This document shows, piece after piece, positions 34,501 through 47,632 of a stretch of DNA of 64,000 nucleotides. The notes beneath the pieces are model-generated. The model ran no database searches. It was not told the DNA's origin and saw nothing but the letters and a program-made list of their open reading frames with translations. Position 1 is the stretch's first letter, and each line of letters opens with the position of its first letter. The DNA comes from Lumbricus terrestris (lineage: Eukaryota > Annelida > Clitellata > Crassiclitellata > Lumbricidae): contig OX457036.1 in NCBI GenBank assembly GCA_949752735.1, positions 85,292,987 to 85,356,986 of the forward strand. The letters are read 5' to 3'. The position numbers and the translations under genes were made by a program.

Positions 34501-37500
34501 TGTCCTCCGCGCTCCTACTGCTGGCGTCTGCGCTCCTTGTCCCTTGTTGTGTGTTGTTTCTCCTTCTTTTATAGGGTAGCTGTTTTTGGTGGAGGCGAAG
34601 TGGCTATGGAAAAATTTGTGCAGTTGCAACGTTTCAAGTGAATTAGTGTGAAACTATGCATGGCAACGGCTGAAAAAGTAAAGGAAATTAGGGTTTTTGC
34701 CCCCCACTCTGGCCTCCATGGTGGCAGAGATTCGCCGACCCCCCCATTTACCTGTGTCGGGTCGACCCCGACCCTCCTGCGAAGGATTGGGGTCGATTGC
34801 TTCAAAACTGTGGCCGTGCATAGCTAACAAACAGACAAACACACAGACTTGCTGAAATAATATTTGATCAAGTCTGTGTGTGTGTGTGTTTGATTGTTTG
34901 TTTAAAATTTAATATATTATATATACATATATATTATAATATAAGATTAATGTTTTTGGATATGCAAGAGTATGTTGGTGGCACGATAATAAAGTAGGCC
35001 TACTTGATCAGTAGGCTATCAGAAATATCAGAAATATGAAGACTTGCCTGTAGCCTGTGTGCCTTGGCAACGGTCACGCGATACATAGGCACCGATATTT
35101 AAACAAGGAACCAATAAAATTCGAAGGTATTGAAATACGAACATGGACGTTCCCTCTTGGTAAAGAATGAAGAGAAAGACGGCAAAGAAAGTCAGATAAG
35201 AATACAATAATGGATCTTAAACTCCACTAGGTCTCTAGGCTGAATTGGGTTTGTCGCACGATTGTAAATGTTTGACATTCTATTTTCAATGCGCTAAATT
35301 TTCTAATATTAATGCCTAGTATCGATGAATGTAAATCTTACTTAATGCGATGTAACGCACCTCTTGCTCGGGCATAGTAGGCTAGGCCTACATGCTTAAA
35401 AGTCTATACGTCTACTAAGATTATGGCAATGTGCAAGGGTCTTAGACTGTTTAGCGGAAACCTTAGGCTATAATTATTGTAACGTGATTGAAGCGTAATA
35501 CGTTTGCTTGATGTAGGCCGCTGGTGAATGTTACTGTGGAGAATCATACTCCAAATATGGTCGATTGCCGGATTCTAGTTGCGACTACAAATGCTTTGGC
35601 GACGCCAGCGAAATATGTGGCGGCTATTGGGCGATGAGCGTATACCTGGGTGAATATCTATTTATGTTATATTTACCTCCATTAAAGCAGTAATAGTTTA
35701 AATTCATCCTGTGTTCGCTCTAATTAACAAATTCAAGATGCCGATCACTAGATCTAGTTTTCAAGCGACAAAGGAACGAGGACAATGAAAGTGAATGAAT
35801 TCATTTTCCATATGAATACTGAATAGGCGATCAACAGTTAAATCCATAAGGTCTACGTTACATCTTTGTGTCAAATGGGTGACAACAATTTCAACGCGAC
35901 ACGTCGGTCTGCGAGCGCTTGTGGAAACTAGGTTAGATTATAGGCTAATAACTCGACAATCTCTGTGGACCCTTTGGAGGTCATTGCACACATGGTAGCT
36001 ACGGGCTGCTACGCCACTGGCTACATAGGTCTATTGTGCGAGAAATACGGCTGTGCTGGTGCATGACATCAATCTATTGGAAGTTAACCCTTACACATTA
36101 TAGGTCTACTTGTGTGCAACACCAAAAAAATAAACTGCATAGGTCTAGACTACTCTAGAGGGGCGGATACATAAATTTTCGAAGGGAGGGGCCAAAATTT
36201 TCGGCTATCTTTGCCAGAAAAATCTGACGAACTTCTTTTAGTCGTTTGGTCGTAATGTCTTGAAAATATACCATTTTCTCTATGCCCAAAAAAATCTGAT
36301 GACTTGTTTCAGTCATCAGTCGTCTGGGCGACGTCATCTCTGCAAGAAACAATAGATCTAATAATTATAATATGACCTCTCTAGTCGTCGTATCCTACTT
36401 TTATCTCCCGCTGCATTGATTTTTAATGATTGTTGAAACCCAAATGGGGGGCACGTAGCCTACTATGCACTTTTGAAGTGGGGGAAGGCCGGATTGCCCC
36501 TGGATCCGCCCCTGTAGGTCTACGTGTAGCCTAGCCCCTAAATGATGTAAAACTCGTAATTTTGCATATTTTATGGTTTTAAACTTCATTAGTTACTTAC
36601 GTTCAGGAACAAGTTTTGAATTGCGATATTTTCAGCGTGTCCAGTCGGCTATTTCGGGAGTGGTTGTATGTCGCGGTGCAACTGTAAGAACGAGCAAAAC
36701 TGCACTTGTGCAAATTGCACTTGTTCATCAGGATGTAAAGCTGGCTGGATGGGCAACCGGTGCGAATTCAGAAGTACGTTTCCATTTTAATTCAGTATAT
36801 TACATGCACTTACCACTTTCAGAAGTTAAGTTTTTGAATATTATAATTATGACGTTGCACAACGCAGGAATAGAGCCTACATAAATATTGACCCTCTTGA
36901 CTTAAGTTTTGAAAGCAGCAGGAAAGTCTGGAAAGAATCTGCTACTTTTAGTAAACTTATTTATCTAGGATTAAAGGTTATTGTTAGATTACTACACCTA
37001 TATCGTAAATGGATTTTGCGACCAAACGGTCGCCTACTCACGAATGCATTTCTTGAACGCTTTCTTTTCTGCATCTGGTTGCCCTAGGTAAACGCAACTG
37101 CTGCACAGTGCAGGTCTGTAGGCCTTCTCACGAGGGGGGAAAGTACCGGTCGCTTAGCGTTACCATGTGTTGCAAACTTTATTTTCCGCTTTTTTCATTC
37201 ATCATTGTCAATGCAGATCCCGCAATTGTTCCTGTTTTTTCAGCAATAAAACCGATATGAGATTGAACTACATTTTTGTTAGCTTTATAATCCGTGCAAG
37301 TCTGATATTGTTGGTTATGACTAGTGATTTGTGTGCACCATTCTGCTTATAGAAGATTCTTAATGAACGTTGCTCTTTTTATAAATAACTAAAAGCAATA
37401 TAAATAATTAAGAAAATTGTATAAACTGGAATTTATAAAGTCTAACAGTAGTATTAAACACTTGAGCATGATAATTATTAGCCTAAGTAATTAATGGGAT

Positions 37501-40500
37501 AGACAGTTTTGATACTAATACCCAACTATTGACTTTCGAAGATGGCTCTACAAACTCGGATAAATCAGCCATTAGTGAAGACTTTATCAATAATCTAATG
37601 AACCAGCAGTTAAGACTTATATTCCTGAACTGTTATGCTCTTGTGGTTGTTTTGTTGCTTCAGCTGTTTATAGTTAAGTAGTTAAGGACAAGCAATGCTT
37701 GCGTGGAGTTTGATCTCACTGAATGTGTTTGAGCTATCCGCAACTGATATTTAAAATGCTGGACATCATGAAGTATGATGTGGTGTATGAGTGGCCTTAT
37801 CCAGCGAGACAATGGTCTCTTGTGGGCCTTCCCTTTTGCAGTCATTAGAACGTTTTAGTTGCTAATTTTATGTGTTCCTGTTTTTGATCAACTGATCCTT
37901 GCATTCATTTTATAGCTCTGTCACATTTCCACATTCTAAGTCTAAGGTATCAATATCACAAATTGATTGATTGTTCCATTTTCAAGGTTAATACATATGT
38001 GAATGTGAGTAGTAATGGCATAATGTTTCAAAGATTGCAGCGAGAACAACGGAAACTGTTCACTAAACGAGACGTGTGTCACAATTGACCTGAACTTCGC
38101 ATCTGTAACCCGGTGTAGCTGCAAACAAGGATATCATAAGAGACGACTGTGGGATGAATGCACAGGTTGGCGACAACAAACACTATCTAGCCTACTCTGT
38201 GGAGTTCTTGACATAGCCTAAGGGCAAATAATATTAAATTTTAGCGGTATAGTCCATCAGCAGTGTACTCTCTCGCAGAAAAGTCTGTCGTGAATTTTTA
38301 AGGAATAAGACATATAATTAGGCTATTACTGTTAATATTGTGTTGTTACTTATTTTAAAGATTTGGCTATGTCTGCGAGTTTTGTGTTTTTCTTCTCTTG
38401 TCCATTATCCGCATCGCTTTTACGAATAAGTAGCCTACGTCAATGATTCTCTACTTATTCTAAACGAAATGTTTGTTAACTGTTTGTTCCAAGAGTAGGC
38501 TACAAAAGGCTGCGAAATGCACACATTCTCTTTCTTCTCTCTAAGTAAATAACTACAGAGGTGCTGCTATCAGTAGGCCTATGCCTAATAAGTCGGTATG
38601 TTTATTGCCATTAAATTTTAGTGCTCTTTCTTTTAGCAAGAATTGAAGCTAGGCCTATAATTTATGTGAGAAAGTAATTTATTGTAAATACCTAGGCCTA
38701 TTCTTGACTTCTGTCCTTCAACTGCAGATTTAGACGAGTGCGACCTTGACATGTGCGACCCTAATACTACGAAGTGTACCAATACCATTGGTAATTTCAC
38801 CTGCGACTGTCGACCTGGATATAAACTAGAAAATTCGACACACTGCAGAGGTGAGCATGCGTAACACCAATGGTACCTTGGTTTATCAGCGAAGCAGTTT
38901 TGTCAAATGTCAAGCCTTCCGTACATTACCATTAGACCTAGTCGGCTAAGCCTAATACTATTAATACACGTAACACATGACATGCGTTAGATTTGTGGGC
39001 AGCATCTGGTATCGCCCGGTTTGTTGAAATGTCATTTTTGTGACAACGGAGCAATGGAGATGAACTTAATTCCGACCGAAATTAGTTGATAAATTTGTGA
39101 TCCAGCGAACTGTTTCAATTGACCGAAACTCATACGGAATTCAACAGTTTCCATATGCAGTCTCTTACAGCAGGAGGGAATCAGAAATGAGAAGACGAGA
39201 AAAGAGCTGGACGCGGAAGAAACTGTGGTGGGCAAAATCAGAACAACAAGGCTCATATGGTTTGGTCATGTAGAGATAATGTAGAGAACAAGACTACCAC
39301 TTGCGGCCTTGCACGGGCACGTGGAAAGAGAGAGGTAGGGGAATACAAAAAATCTGGATGGACAACGTCAGGGAAGACAGGAAGGAGATTAATATTAGCA
39401 TGACAAGAGCAAAGGATCTCGTCAGAAGTAGAGAAGTCAGGAGAAGTCATTGTCGTTGCATGACTGACGGAAGAGAGCAAAGATGAAGAAAACAGGATTA
39501 TATTGTATTGCATTGCATCGGGTATCTGACCATGGGAAAAGCGCTTCTCGCAGCAAGAGCCTCTCAGAAGCGCTCCAAATGCGTGTAACCCATAGGCGCA
39601 ATCACGTCCTAAAAGTTGGGGGACCATAATGAATCACGTCCTAAAAGTTGGGGGGACTATAATAATAAAGCTAGGGGACCACTCAAAGGTTGGGGGACGC
39701 GTCCCGTGGGTCCCATAGGGTGGTTGCGCCTATGGTGTAACCTCGACAGAATACGCAGGTTTAAAGGCGAAAGAAAGATGAGGAAAGACTACCAGAGAGG
39801 ATGAGAGAGAACTGATGGTGAAAATTTATTCCCTAGGGAGGGACCTAAAAGATTAAGAATAAAGCCTAAATGTCTATTAAATATCTTGATGCATGTTTTC
39901 CATTAATCAACATGTGTGGCCTATGACAGGGTTCAAATAATAGCCACAGTTGCTACCATTACGTTTACCGCCTGTCGTTAGTCTTTCACCCTGCAATAAT
40001 AATAAAATATTGTACCTTTGACAAATAATTTATTGCGCATGCAAAAACAATGAGTTGTCTGTTCAACTTGCAGATATAGACGAGTGCATCGTTGGTCTGC
40101 CCCAGTGCGACCCTAATTATACTACGAGCTGTACCAACACCATTGGTAGTTTCATTTGCAACTGTAAACCTGGATATGAACTTGAAAATACAACACATTG
40201 CAAAGGTAGGCATGTGAAAACTAGTAATCATATATAATACCTATTACTTTATCATAAATAGCGATTTTCAAAGCGGAAAATTGTTTTCTGTTTGTGTTGT
40301 GCCTGAATTTTCGCAGTAGAGAAAAACTAAATAATTACGAAAACCTATATTGGGTTACGTATGTCGTCGGGAAAACACAGCCTACGTCATCGTACTCATT
40401 CTGTCAATCCAATATTTATGACAGTTTTGTTTCGAATTTGAGTTGCAAGGGTTAAACTCCACAGATCAACGTCATTAATTTTCAGCACTCAAGCCAAATG

Positions 40501-43500
40501 AGGTCTTTGCTACTAGACTACTTAGAATTCTAGTAGCAGACAAGTATAAATAGCCTATAATTATAAACTTCAACATGACGTAGGCCACAACATATCAATT
40601 TAGTTCCGTTATCTAACTCAACTCCTCTGCATTTGTTTTTCATGTTGAAGTCTAAATATTTTAAATATGGCAAATTGGTCTTTTCAGATACTGACGAATG
40701 CAAACTAAATCTTAGACTGTGCAATGAGACTAAAAGAGAGAACTGCAGTAATACCATTGGGAGCTACCATTGTATCTGCAATACTGGATACAGCATAAGT
40801 GAAATAAGCCATACATGTGAAGGTATTTTCAGATTGAATTGTGACAGTTCTTAGAAGTATCTTCTTCACAATAATTATATAGTTTCGCATTAGGCATAAT
40901 AGCCGACAACAGTACAGGGTAGCAGTTTTCTTGCTCTGAGTTTCTAACTTTGAGTTCCTATGAGGTTATGATAATTAGGCTATGCCTAAAATTATTTGGG
41001 AAGACGTGAGGTATTACACGTGCGAGATAACTTAGAAATGAGGTTTTAGTTGTCAATGTCTGGTTGCAGTGCACCAACCTCGGCATATTCAAGACATATT
41101 ATTTGATCTTTTGCCCTGCAGCATAGTCCTGGTCATTTGCCAAGTAGCCTACTGGCCATTTGACATCTGCGTTGCGCCTTATCTGAAACTGTTTAATCCA
41201 TTTCCAGTTCTTAAGGACTTAAAATTGGGCTACCTCCGATGTGAAACGACGCGTTTAAATTTATTGCGTTGGACAAATCTAAAATTATAGCTAAGTTAGT
41301 GGACTTACAAGTCCAGCGGTTTGACATCTTAATCTCCAATTTAATGTCTACTCTTGAGCGCCTCTCGAAAGCCAAGCGCAGGCTATACCAGCTTATTCAA
41401 GAGGTTGGACGACATCCATTGAGAAATTAAGTTTTGCATGCACAGTTTTACTTTGTATCGTTATCGTAATCTCGAGATTTCTACACGTCTATAAAAACGA
41501 TGTCGTGGTAACCAGCTTATTCACAGGCGTTTAATAAAAATAAAGTAGAGATAGGCCTACTTGCAAATTCCATGTGCTTTTGATGATCTCCAGATGATGA
41601 TGAGTGTAAGCTTGGTTACAGTAACTGTGACAAAGCATCTACTCTGTGTAACAACACGATTGGTAATTTCACCTGCAATTGCCTGTCTGGATACGAGTTC
41701 TACGATGGTACAACTTGTCACGGTAAGAAGTGCGCTGTTCTACACATTTATATTGCAGCCTTAGGAAAACATTTAGGCATTATTATGCAAAATCCAAAAA
41801 TAAATATACAGGGTGGGCCAGCATAAATGTCCCGACTTTGCACGCGTATAACTTCGCCAATTTTTAACATTTATTTATGCTTAATGCATCAAATTAAAGG
41901 TATTCACGGTACAAACTCCTACAAACACCCAAAATGATCGTGTCTTTGCTCGTGTGAGTAGAAAACGAGATGTGACACCTGGTCGGCTGCTGAAGGGGAG
42001 AAAACATTTCTCGCAAAGTGTCATGGTTTCTGTTGCCGTTCCGAAGCTGGGTAAAACGAAGCCGTTTTTTGTAACACCGCGAGCTAAAGTGAACAGTATT
42101 TACTATTGTCAGGAAGTTCTGGAGAATGGATTATTACCTGACATCCGTCGTCGGTCCGGTGACGATTACATCTTTCAACAGGACGGTGCACCTGCGCACC
42201 GATCACATTACACCGTCGCTTACTTGACTGAAAACATTCCGGAGTTCATCGAGCCCAACAATTGGCCCCCCAATAGCCCAGATCTTAATCCTGTAGATTA
42301 TTCGATCTGGGGATATTTGCAGCAACTCGTGTATCGACAGAAGATCCGTAACATTGAGCATCTCAAAGAGGTTATTGTTAGCTGCTGGTCAGATATCAGT
42401 CAGCAGTTCATTGACGGAGCGATTGACCAATGGTCTCGTCGCATAGCTGCTGTTGTTGCAGCACGTGGTAGACATATTGAATACTCATTTGATTAGAAAA
42501 TACTGCAATAGACTAGCGCTCTTAAGTAGTGATCAAAGCTGCAGTGCAGAACAACGTTTTGGCTGTAGACCCCGATGGTTTAATTTCTTGTGCAGTCGCT
42601 GTTAGAGAAACTTAGTAGCTAATTACTGAGAAAAACGATGGTTTTGGTTACGTCACGATTTACACCACGTAGGCTAAATATACAATAAAATTGTGTTCGT
42701 GTCTTAATACTAGAGTGAAATACCTTTAATTTGATGTATTAAGCATAAATAAATGTTAAAAATTGGCGAAGCTATACGCGTGCAAAGTCGGGACATTTAT
42801 GCTGGCCCACCCTGTACATAATTAATTATATAAGCGGGGATTTGCCTATATTAACTATTGACTAAACATTATAATTTCTTTGTACACTAAGTAGCTTGCG
42901 GAATCTTTGTTTCTATAAACTTTGTTCTTCCAAGCTTTGTTAAGTGTTGATTAAGATAGGTGATGTAGCCAAATCACAAAGCATATAGTTAGGCCCTATG
43001 AGCAAGTGTTAGGCTACTTCAGGGCTTACGAAATGCAGGACCTTTAGAATAATGCAACACGAATTCGACGAAATCTTTACATGTCAATTCATTCTTATGG
43101 TAATATTGAAACTGTGGTTCAAAACAGGCGAGAAGAACTAATAGCCTTATATTGAGCAATCTCTCGGTAGCGATTTTCTTATTCTCAATGGCGTGTAACT
43201 ATCCATACTGTGACAGATAAAGACGAGTGCAGTCAAGGTGAAATCTGCGAGAATGCGACTTCAAGTTGCAGAAATACAATTGGAGGTTTCGAATGTAGTT
43301 GCTTTGATGGATATGAGCCACACAACGAAACCAGCTGCAAACGTAATGGTTATCTTTATCATATAATGTGTCATAATAATAACTATGATGTCAAGGATAG
43401 AAATGTTTCACAAATACAGCCAACTGCATGGAGTCACTCTTTTCAGCCGCTATTTAATTTTAGATAGGCTACCCGTTCACATAATAATAAAACAAATCTG

Positions 43501-46500
43501 GCAAGGATTTAATCCAAGCTGTCTGTAAGCTTAAGCAAAGGTGCTATGTAGTGTAGCAATAAGAAATTACGCACCTTCTTCACTTCACTTGGCTTTCTCA
43601 CTATTATACGCCTATTGCATCTCTTCTTGTATTGCAGTATCTTGCCATCTCTTACCTTTCCTTATCAATCTTGATCATGCTCATTAGAGTTACATTACAT
43701 AGATTTGTAGATTTCACCTCACTTCGCTTTGCCTCAATTTGGTTTATGCGAGATAGGCCTATTTGAAATATCTACCGATTAATAGATATAATTGAAATAT
43801 GATCCTTATTTTTGCAACTTCTTCTAGGCCTACTGCTAGCATTAATCCTAATTATAATAAAAAATAATAATTGATATTATAAGTTCAATTATAATTACCG
43901 CCCGCATCATTATCTTCATCATCGACGCCATCAGCACGAAAAGAATAGCAGCACATAATTATAGTCAGTATGAGAAGTTTAAGGACCCTTAATTAAGCTG
44001 ATTTATAGTTGAATCTACTGCAGAAATGTCCAAATTATGTAGCACTCTTGCATTTTCTTGCATTATTTTATAGCTCAAGCCTATTGCAATGAAGTAAATA
44101 TTGACGAAGTTTCAAATTAATGTACACTAGTTCTACTTATTCATGTGACCTTCTTATGATAACCGACGCCGTAAACTTTTCAAAACAAATTAATGTCGCT
44201 GTGGTGAATTCCCGAAACTCCTGCTAATTTATATTAATAATGAAATACTTTAACCCTTTCGTGTCCGAATTATTTCTAGAGCAGCCAAAAAATATTTGAA
44301 GTGTTTTTTGAAGAGATATGACCAATATGTTGTGCCACATAAAATATTTAGTAAATAGGCAACGCCTAATTAAAATTAATTAGTGTTGCCATTTGGCAAC
44401 AACGGGAATGCATGGAAAAGTTTCCATATGGCAACAATGATAGAGTAACATATCAAATAGCATAAGAAACCTAAAAACGGCTGCATATTGCATGTCTATT
44501 ACTTCACATGACAATTTATGACATGCAATGCTAGTCTAAGTATAGCAGTTCTTTTTTAGACATGGGGCACAGATTGACATCACACTTGTCATACGTGGTA
44601 TGAATGATGGATTTCTCGCAATTTCTACAGTGCCCCTTGTCTGATCTATAAAAAAAACAGGTGCCCGATGCTGTCCAAGCTCATTTCAGTGAGTAGAACC
44701 AGCCCCCCAACCCACCCAGCCCACCCCACCTGGCCCCACCCCAGGCCACCCCACCCAACCCAGCTTCCCAGCCCACCCAACTCCACCCCACCTGACCCCA
44801 CCCCAGGCCACCCCACCCAACCAAGATTCCCAGCTCACCCAGTTCCACCCCAGCCCACCCCACCTGACCCACCCTCCCCACCCCACCCCAACCCACCCCA
44901 CCCTTTTGAGTAGTAGCATTTGTAAAGGATCCAGCCATTGACACAAGCAGCATTCAAAACCAACCAGAATATCCTGTGGTACCACTGTACACTGAGGTCA
45001 ACAGTGTCGACTCAACACCTATATGGACAACTTGTTGGGGTGCCCGGGAAATATAGGATTTGCCCCACTCCCAGCCAATACCTTACTTGTCCATCCTCAC
45101 TGCTAGCTCCCCAACCGCCCGCTCCCCATCCCACCCAGCTCCACCCCAGCCCACCTGACCCCACCCCAGGCCACCCCACTCAACCCAAGCCCGTCCCAAC
45201 CCCAACCCTCACCACCCCTCCCCCACCCCTCTCACCCGGGCCACCCATCCCACTCCATCCACCCACCCTCACCCTACCCTACCCCACCCACCGCCACCCC
45301 ACCATACCCCAACCCTCACCACCCCTCCCCCACCCCTCTCACCCGGGCCACCCATCCCACTCCATCCACCCACCCTCACCCTACCCTACCCCACCCACCG
45401 CCACCCCACCATACCCCAACCCAACCCACCCCACCTATTTCAGTCTAGCCAGTGGTACATCACCACCTTCAGACTCAGTTTCTGCATGAGGGCATCAGCA
45501 TCTAGAATGTATCAGCTGATACCAGCACCAGCCATAGCATGAAACTCTCCTGTCTAAATCGGCATCCATCGTGCTGTAAAAGCATTCATCCTATATCACC
45601 AAATATGAGTAAACCACATTCTAAGCCTTTTTCTGTAAGGACTTCACACATCCATGAATCAATCTTATTATTTTATGTTCAAACACACAAACTTTAGCTG
45701 TTTCTATAATGAGCCAAAATCAGACTACATTATGCTACACATCCATGGCTTCCCATTGTTGCCAAATGGCAACCGATATAAAACTATCCGATTTTGCAAA
45801 TTTACACAAAACAGTGAATTTATAGTAAGTCAGAGTTGAATACTGATCTATGCCTACTCTTAAAATATTTTTCACTCTTTCTTAGCATTTATAAGTAAAA
45901 AGAAATTAAATCAACAAAATTGACCTTTGAAAATTGGAAATCACACTGACTTCAAGATCATAATAGTAGAACAAAATTGCCACAATGATACTTCCTAGGG
46001 CAATAATTACCTTTAGCCATCATAGATGTAGCTAATGCTGCTTCAAATTCTGATTAAAAACGTTGGGTAAGAAAAATAATAATTTTAATTAGCTGTGTTG
46101 CCATATGGAAACAAGGGACACGAAAGGGTGCAACGACAGAAAGAAAAGCATCAATGTCGCAAACTGCTGGGAAGATCGCAGGAGCTGTGATTGGATCAAT
46201 CGTTGGAGTAATTCTAATTCTGGTCGCACTGCTTCTGTTGCTGCGATACTACAGGTAGGCTACTTATCCTGCTATCTAAAGTCAACTGTAGTGTACGGTC
46301 TATAATCGGCCAGTAGAAAATTAAGATAGGCTAATGCAACTGCAGTTTATTGGGTTATAAAACTTGCATGGGTTGTTTATGTGTAAAATAAACCCTAGGC
46401 ATACTGTGCAAGTGTGCATAATTTTATATATATTAGCCTACATTTCGCGAGAGCATAATTATTAAAGTGCTTAATTTAGACTACGAGATACCGACGGCAT

Positions 46501-47588
46501 CAAGTCCCCATCAACATTGTGTTTTAAAGGATAAAGAATAGTGATGGCCTCATTTTGTTCTTCAGAGTTCGTTCATTCGCTGATTTGAGTAGCGTGCTTT
46601 TTCTTTGTCTGTTAGTTTAATAATAAAAAAACTAAAGTTACTGCAATTTGTTTCTACAGACAAAGTCGTAAAAATAAGCCTGAAAACGATATTGCCGACA
46701 ATGTCCGAGTCAAGTCAACAGGCGAGTTACTATGTTAAAAAAGTTATTTCGGTATGAACAGCGTTGACTATGTAAAAAATTTGCTTCCGTGTGTAAAAGT
46801 GTTACTTATTGCGGGATGGTGCAGGAAGAGTAATAATTCGACATTTAACTTTGCACATGTGTTGCAATTTATCTATGCAGCCTAGGCGCTATTCTTACAC
46901 AACTTTCACTCATAAACCTATCCGTTCTCGCCACGAAAATCAAGACGGGTGATTTAGTCTTTTCGGATGGTTGGCCCACGCGCATGGACTTGTCTACCAA
47001 CACCCATTCAAGAAAGAAAACCCATCTGCGTTTCTTTCTAATTTTGCGCTTGTAGATATCGATCTCTTAGCATTTACGCTAACCGTTGACAGCATGCTTA
47101 CCGGTAGACCCTTATAAGGCATTCTGGAGTACCCTGCTACTGACGATATGGAAGTGGTCGTAAATACAATACAATACAATACAGTTTATCTATCCATGCC
47201 TCTATCAGGAACTCTGTTTATCTGCACCTGCCTAGGTATACAAATATTAGTGTTAGTCCATTCCGTTGTCATTTTTGTATTATAGGCGGGGGTTGATAAT
47301 CCCAAAACTATGTTAAGACATCAAACTGTTGGCTTAGCTGTCAATGCACTTAAAAGCTCAGACTAATCCTTGATTTCAAACATTTTCAGTGTTTTGAGCC
47401 GTTAGTCCGATCGCTCTGCAACTTGCATGTAGGTGTCACTAGGTGAATATCATGGTGTCAAAACGTCCAAATTAAACGTCCAGTCAAATTATCTGGATTT
47501 TGCGAATGATTATGTCACCTGTGTTTCTTTTATTAAAGCCATGCCATTGTTAATTAGGCTACCGTGACATCCGCCTGCAACACATTAC

Positions 47589-47632
<44 letters not shown>

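Larger units (their letters stand above)
34925..40960 (+). repeat. Segmental duplication, copy B
   Basis: Counterpart of 1675-9420 in the same orientation. Copy B alone holds the elements at 36148-36514, 39168-39497 and 39591-39734, so those inserted after the duplication. A LINE tail near 39500-39850 is shared with copy A (7190-7440) and predates it. Confidence 0.88.

Noticed and set aside
41954..42496. Host gene of 180 codons
   Set aside because: Mariner transposase C-terminus between inverted ends; the first catalytic Asp and DNA-binding part are absent.
44668..45489. Proline-rich and glycine-rich proteins
   Set aside because: Frames through a CCCAC repeat inside a transposon relic.
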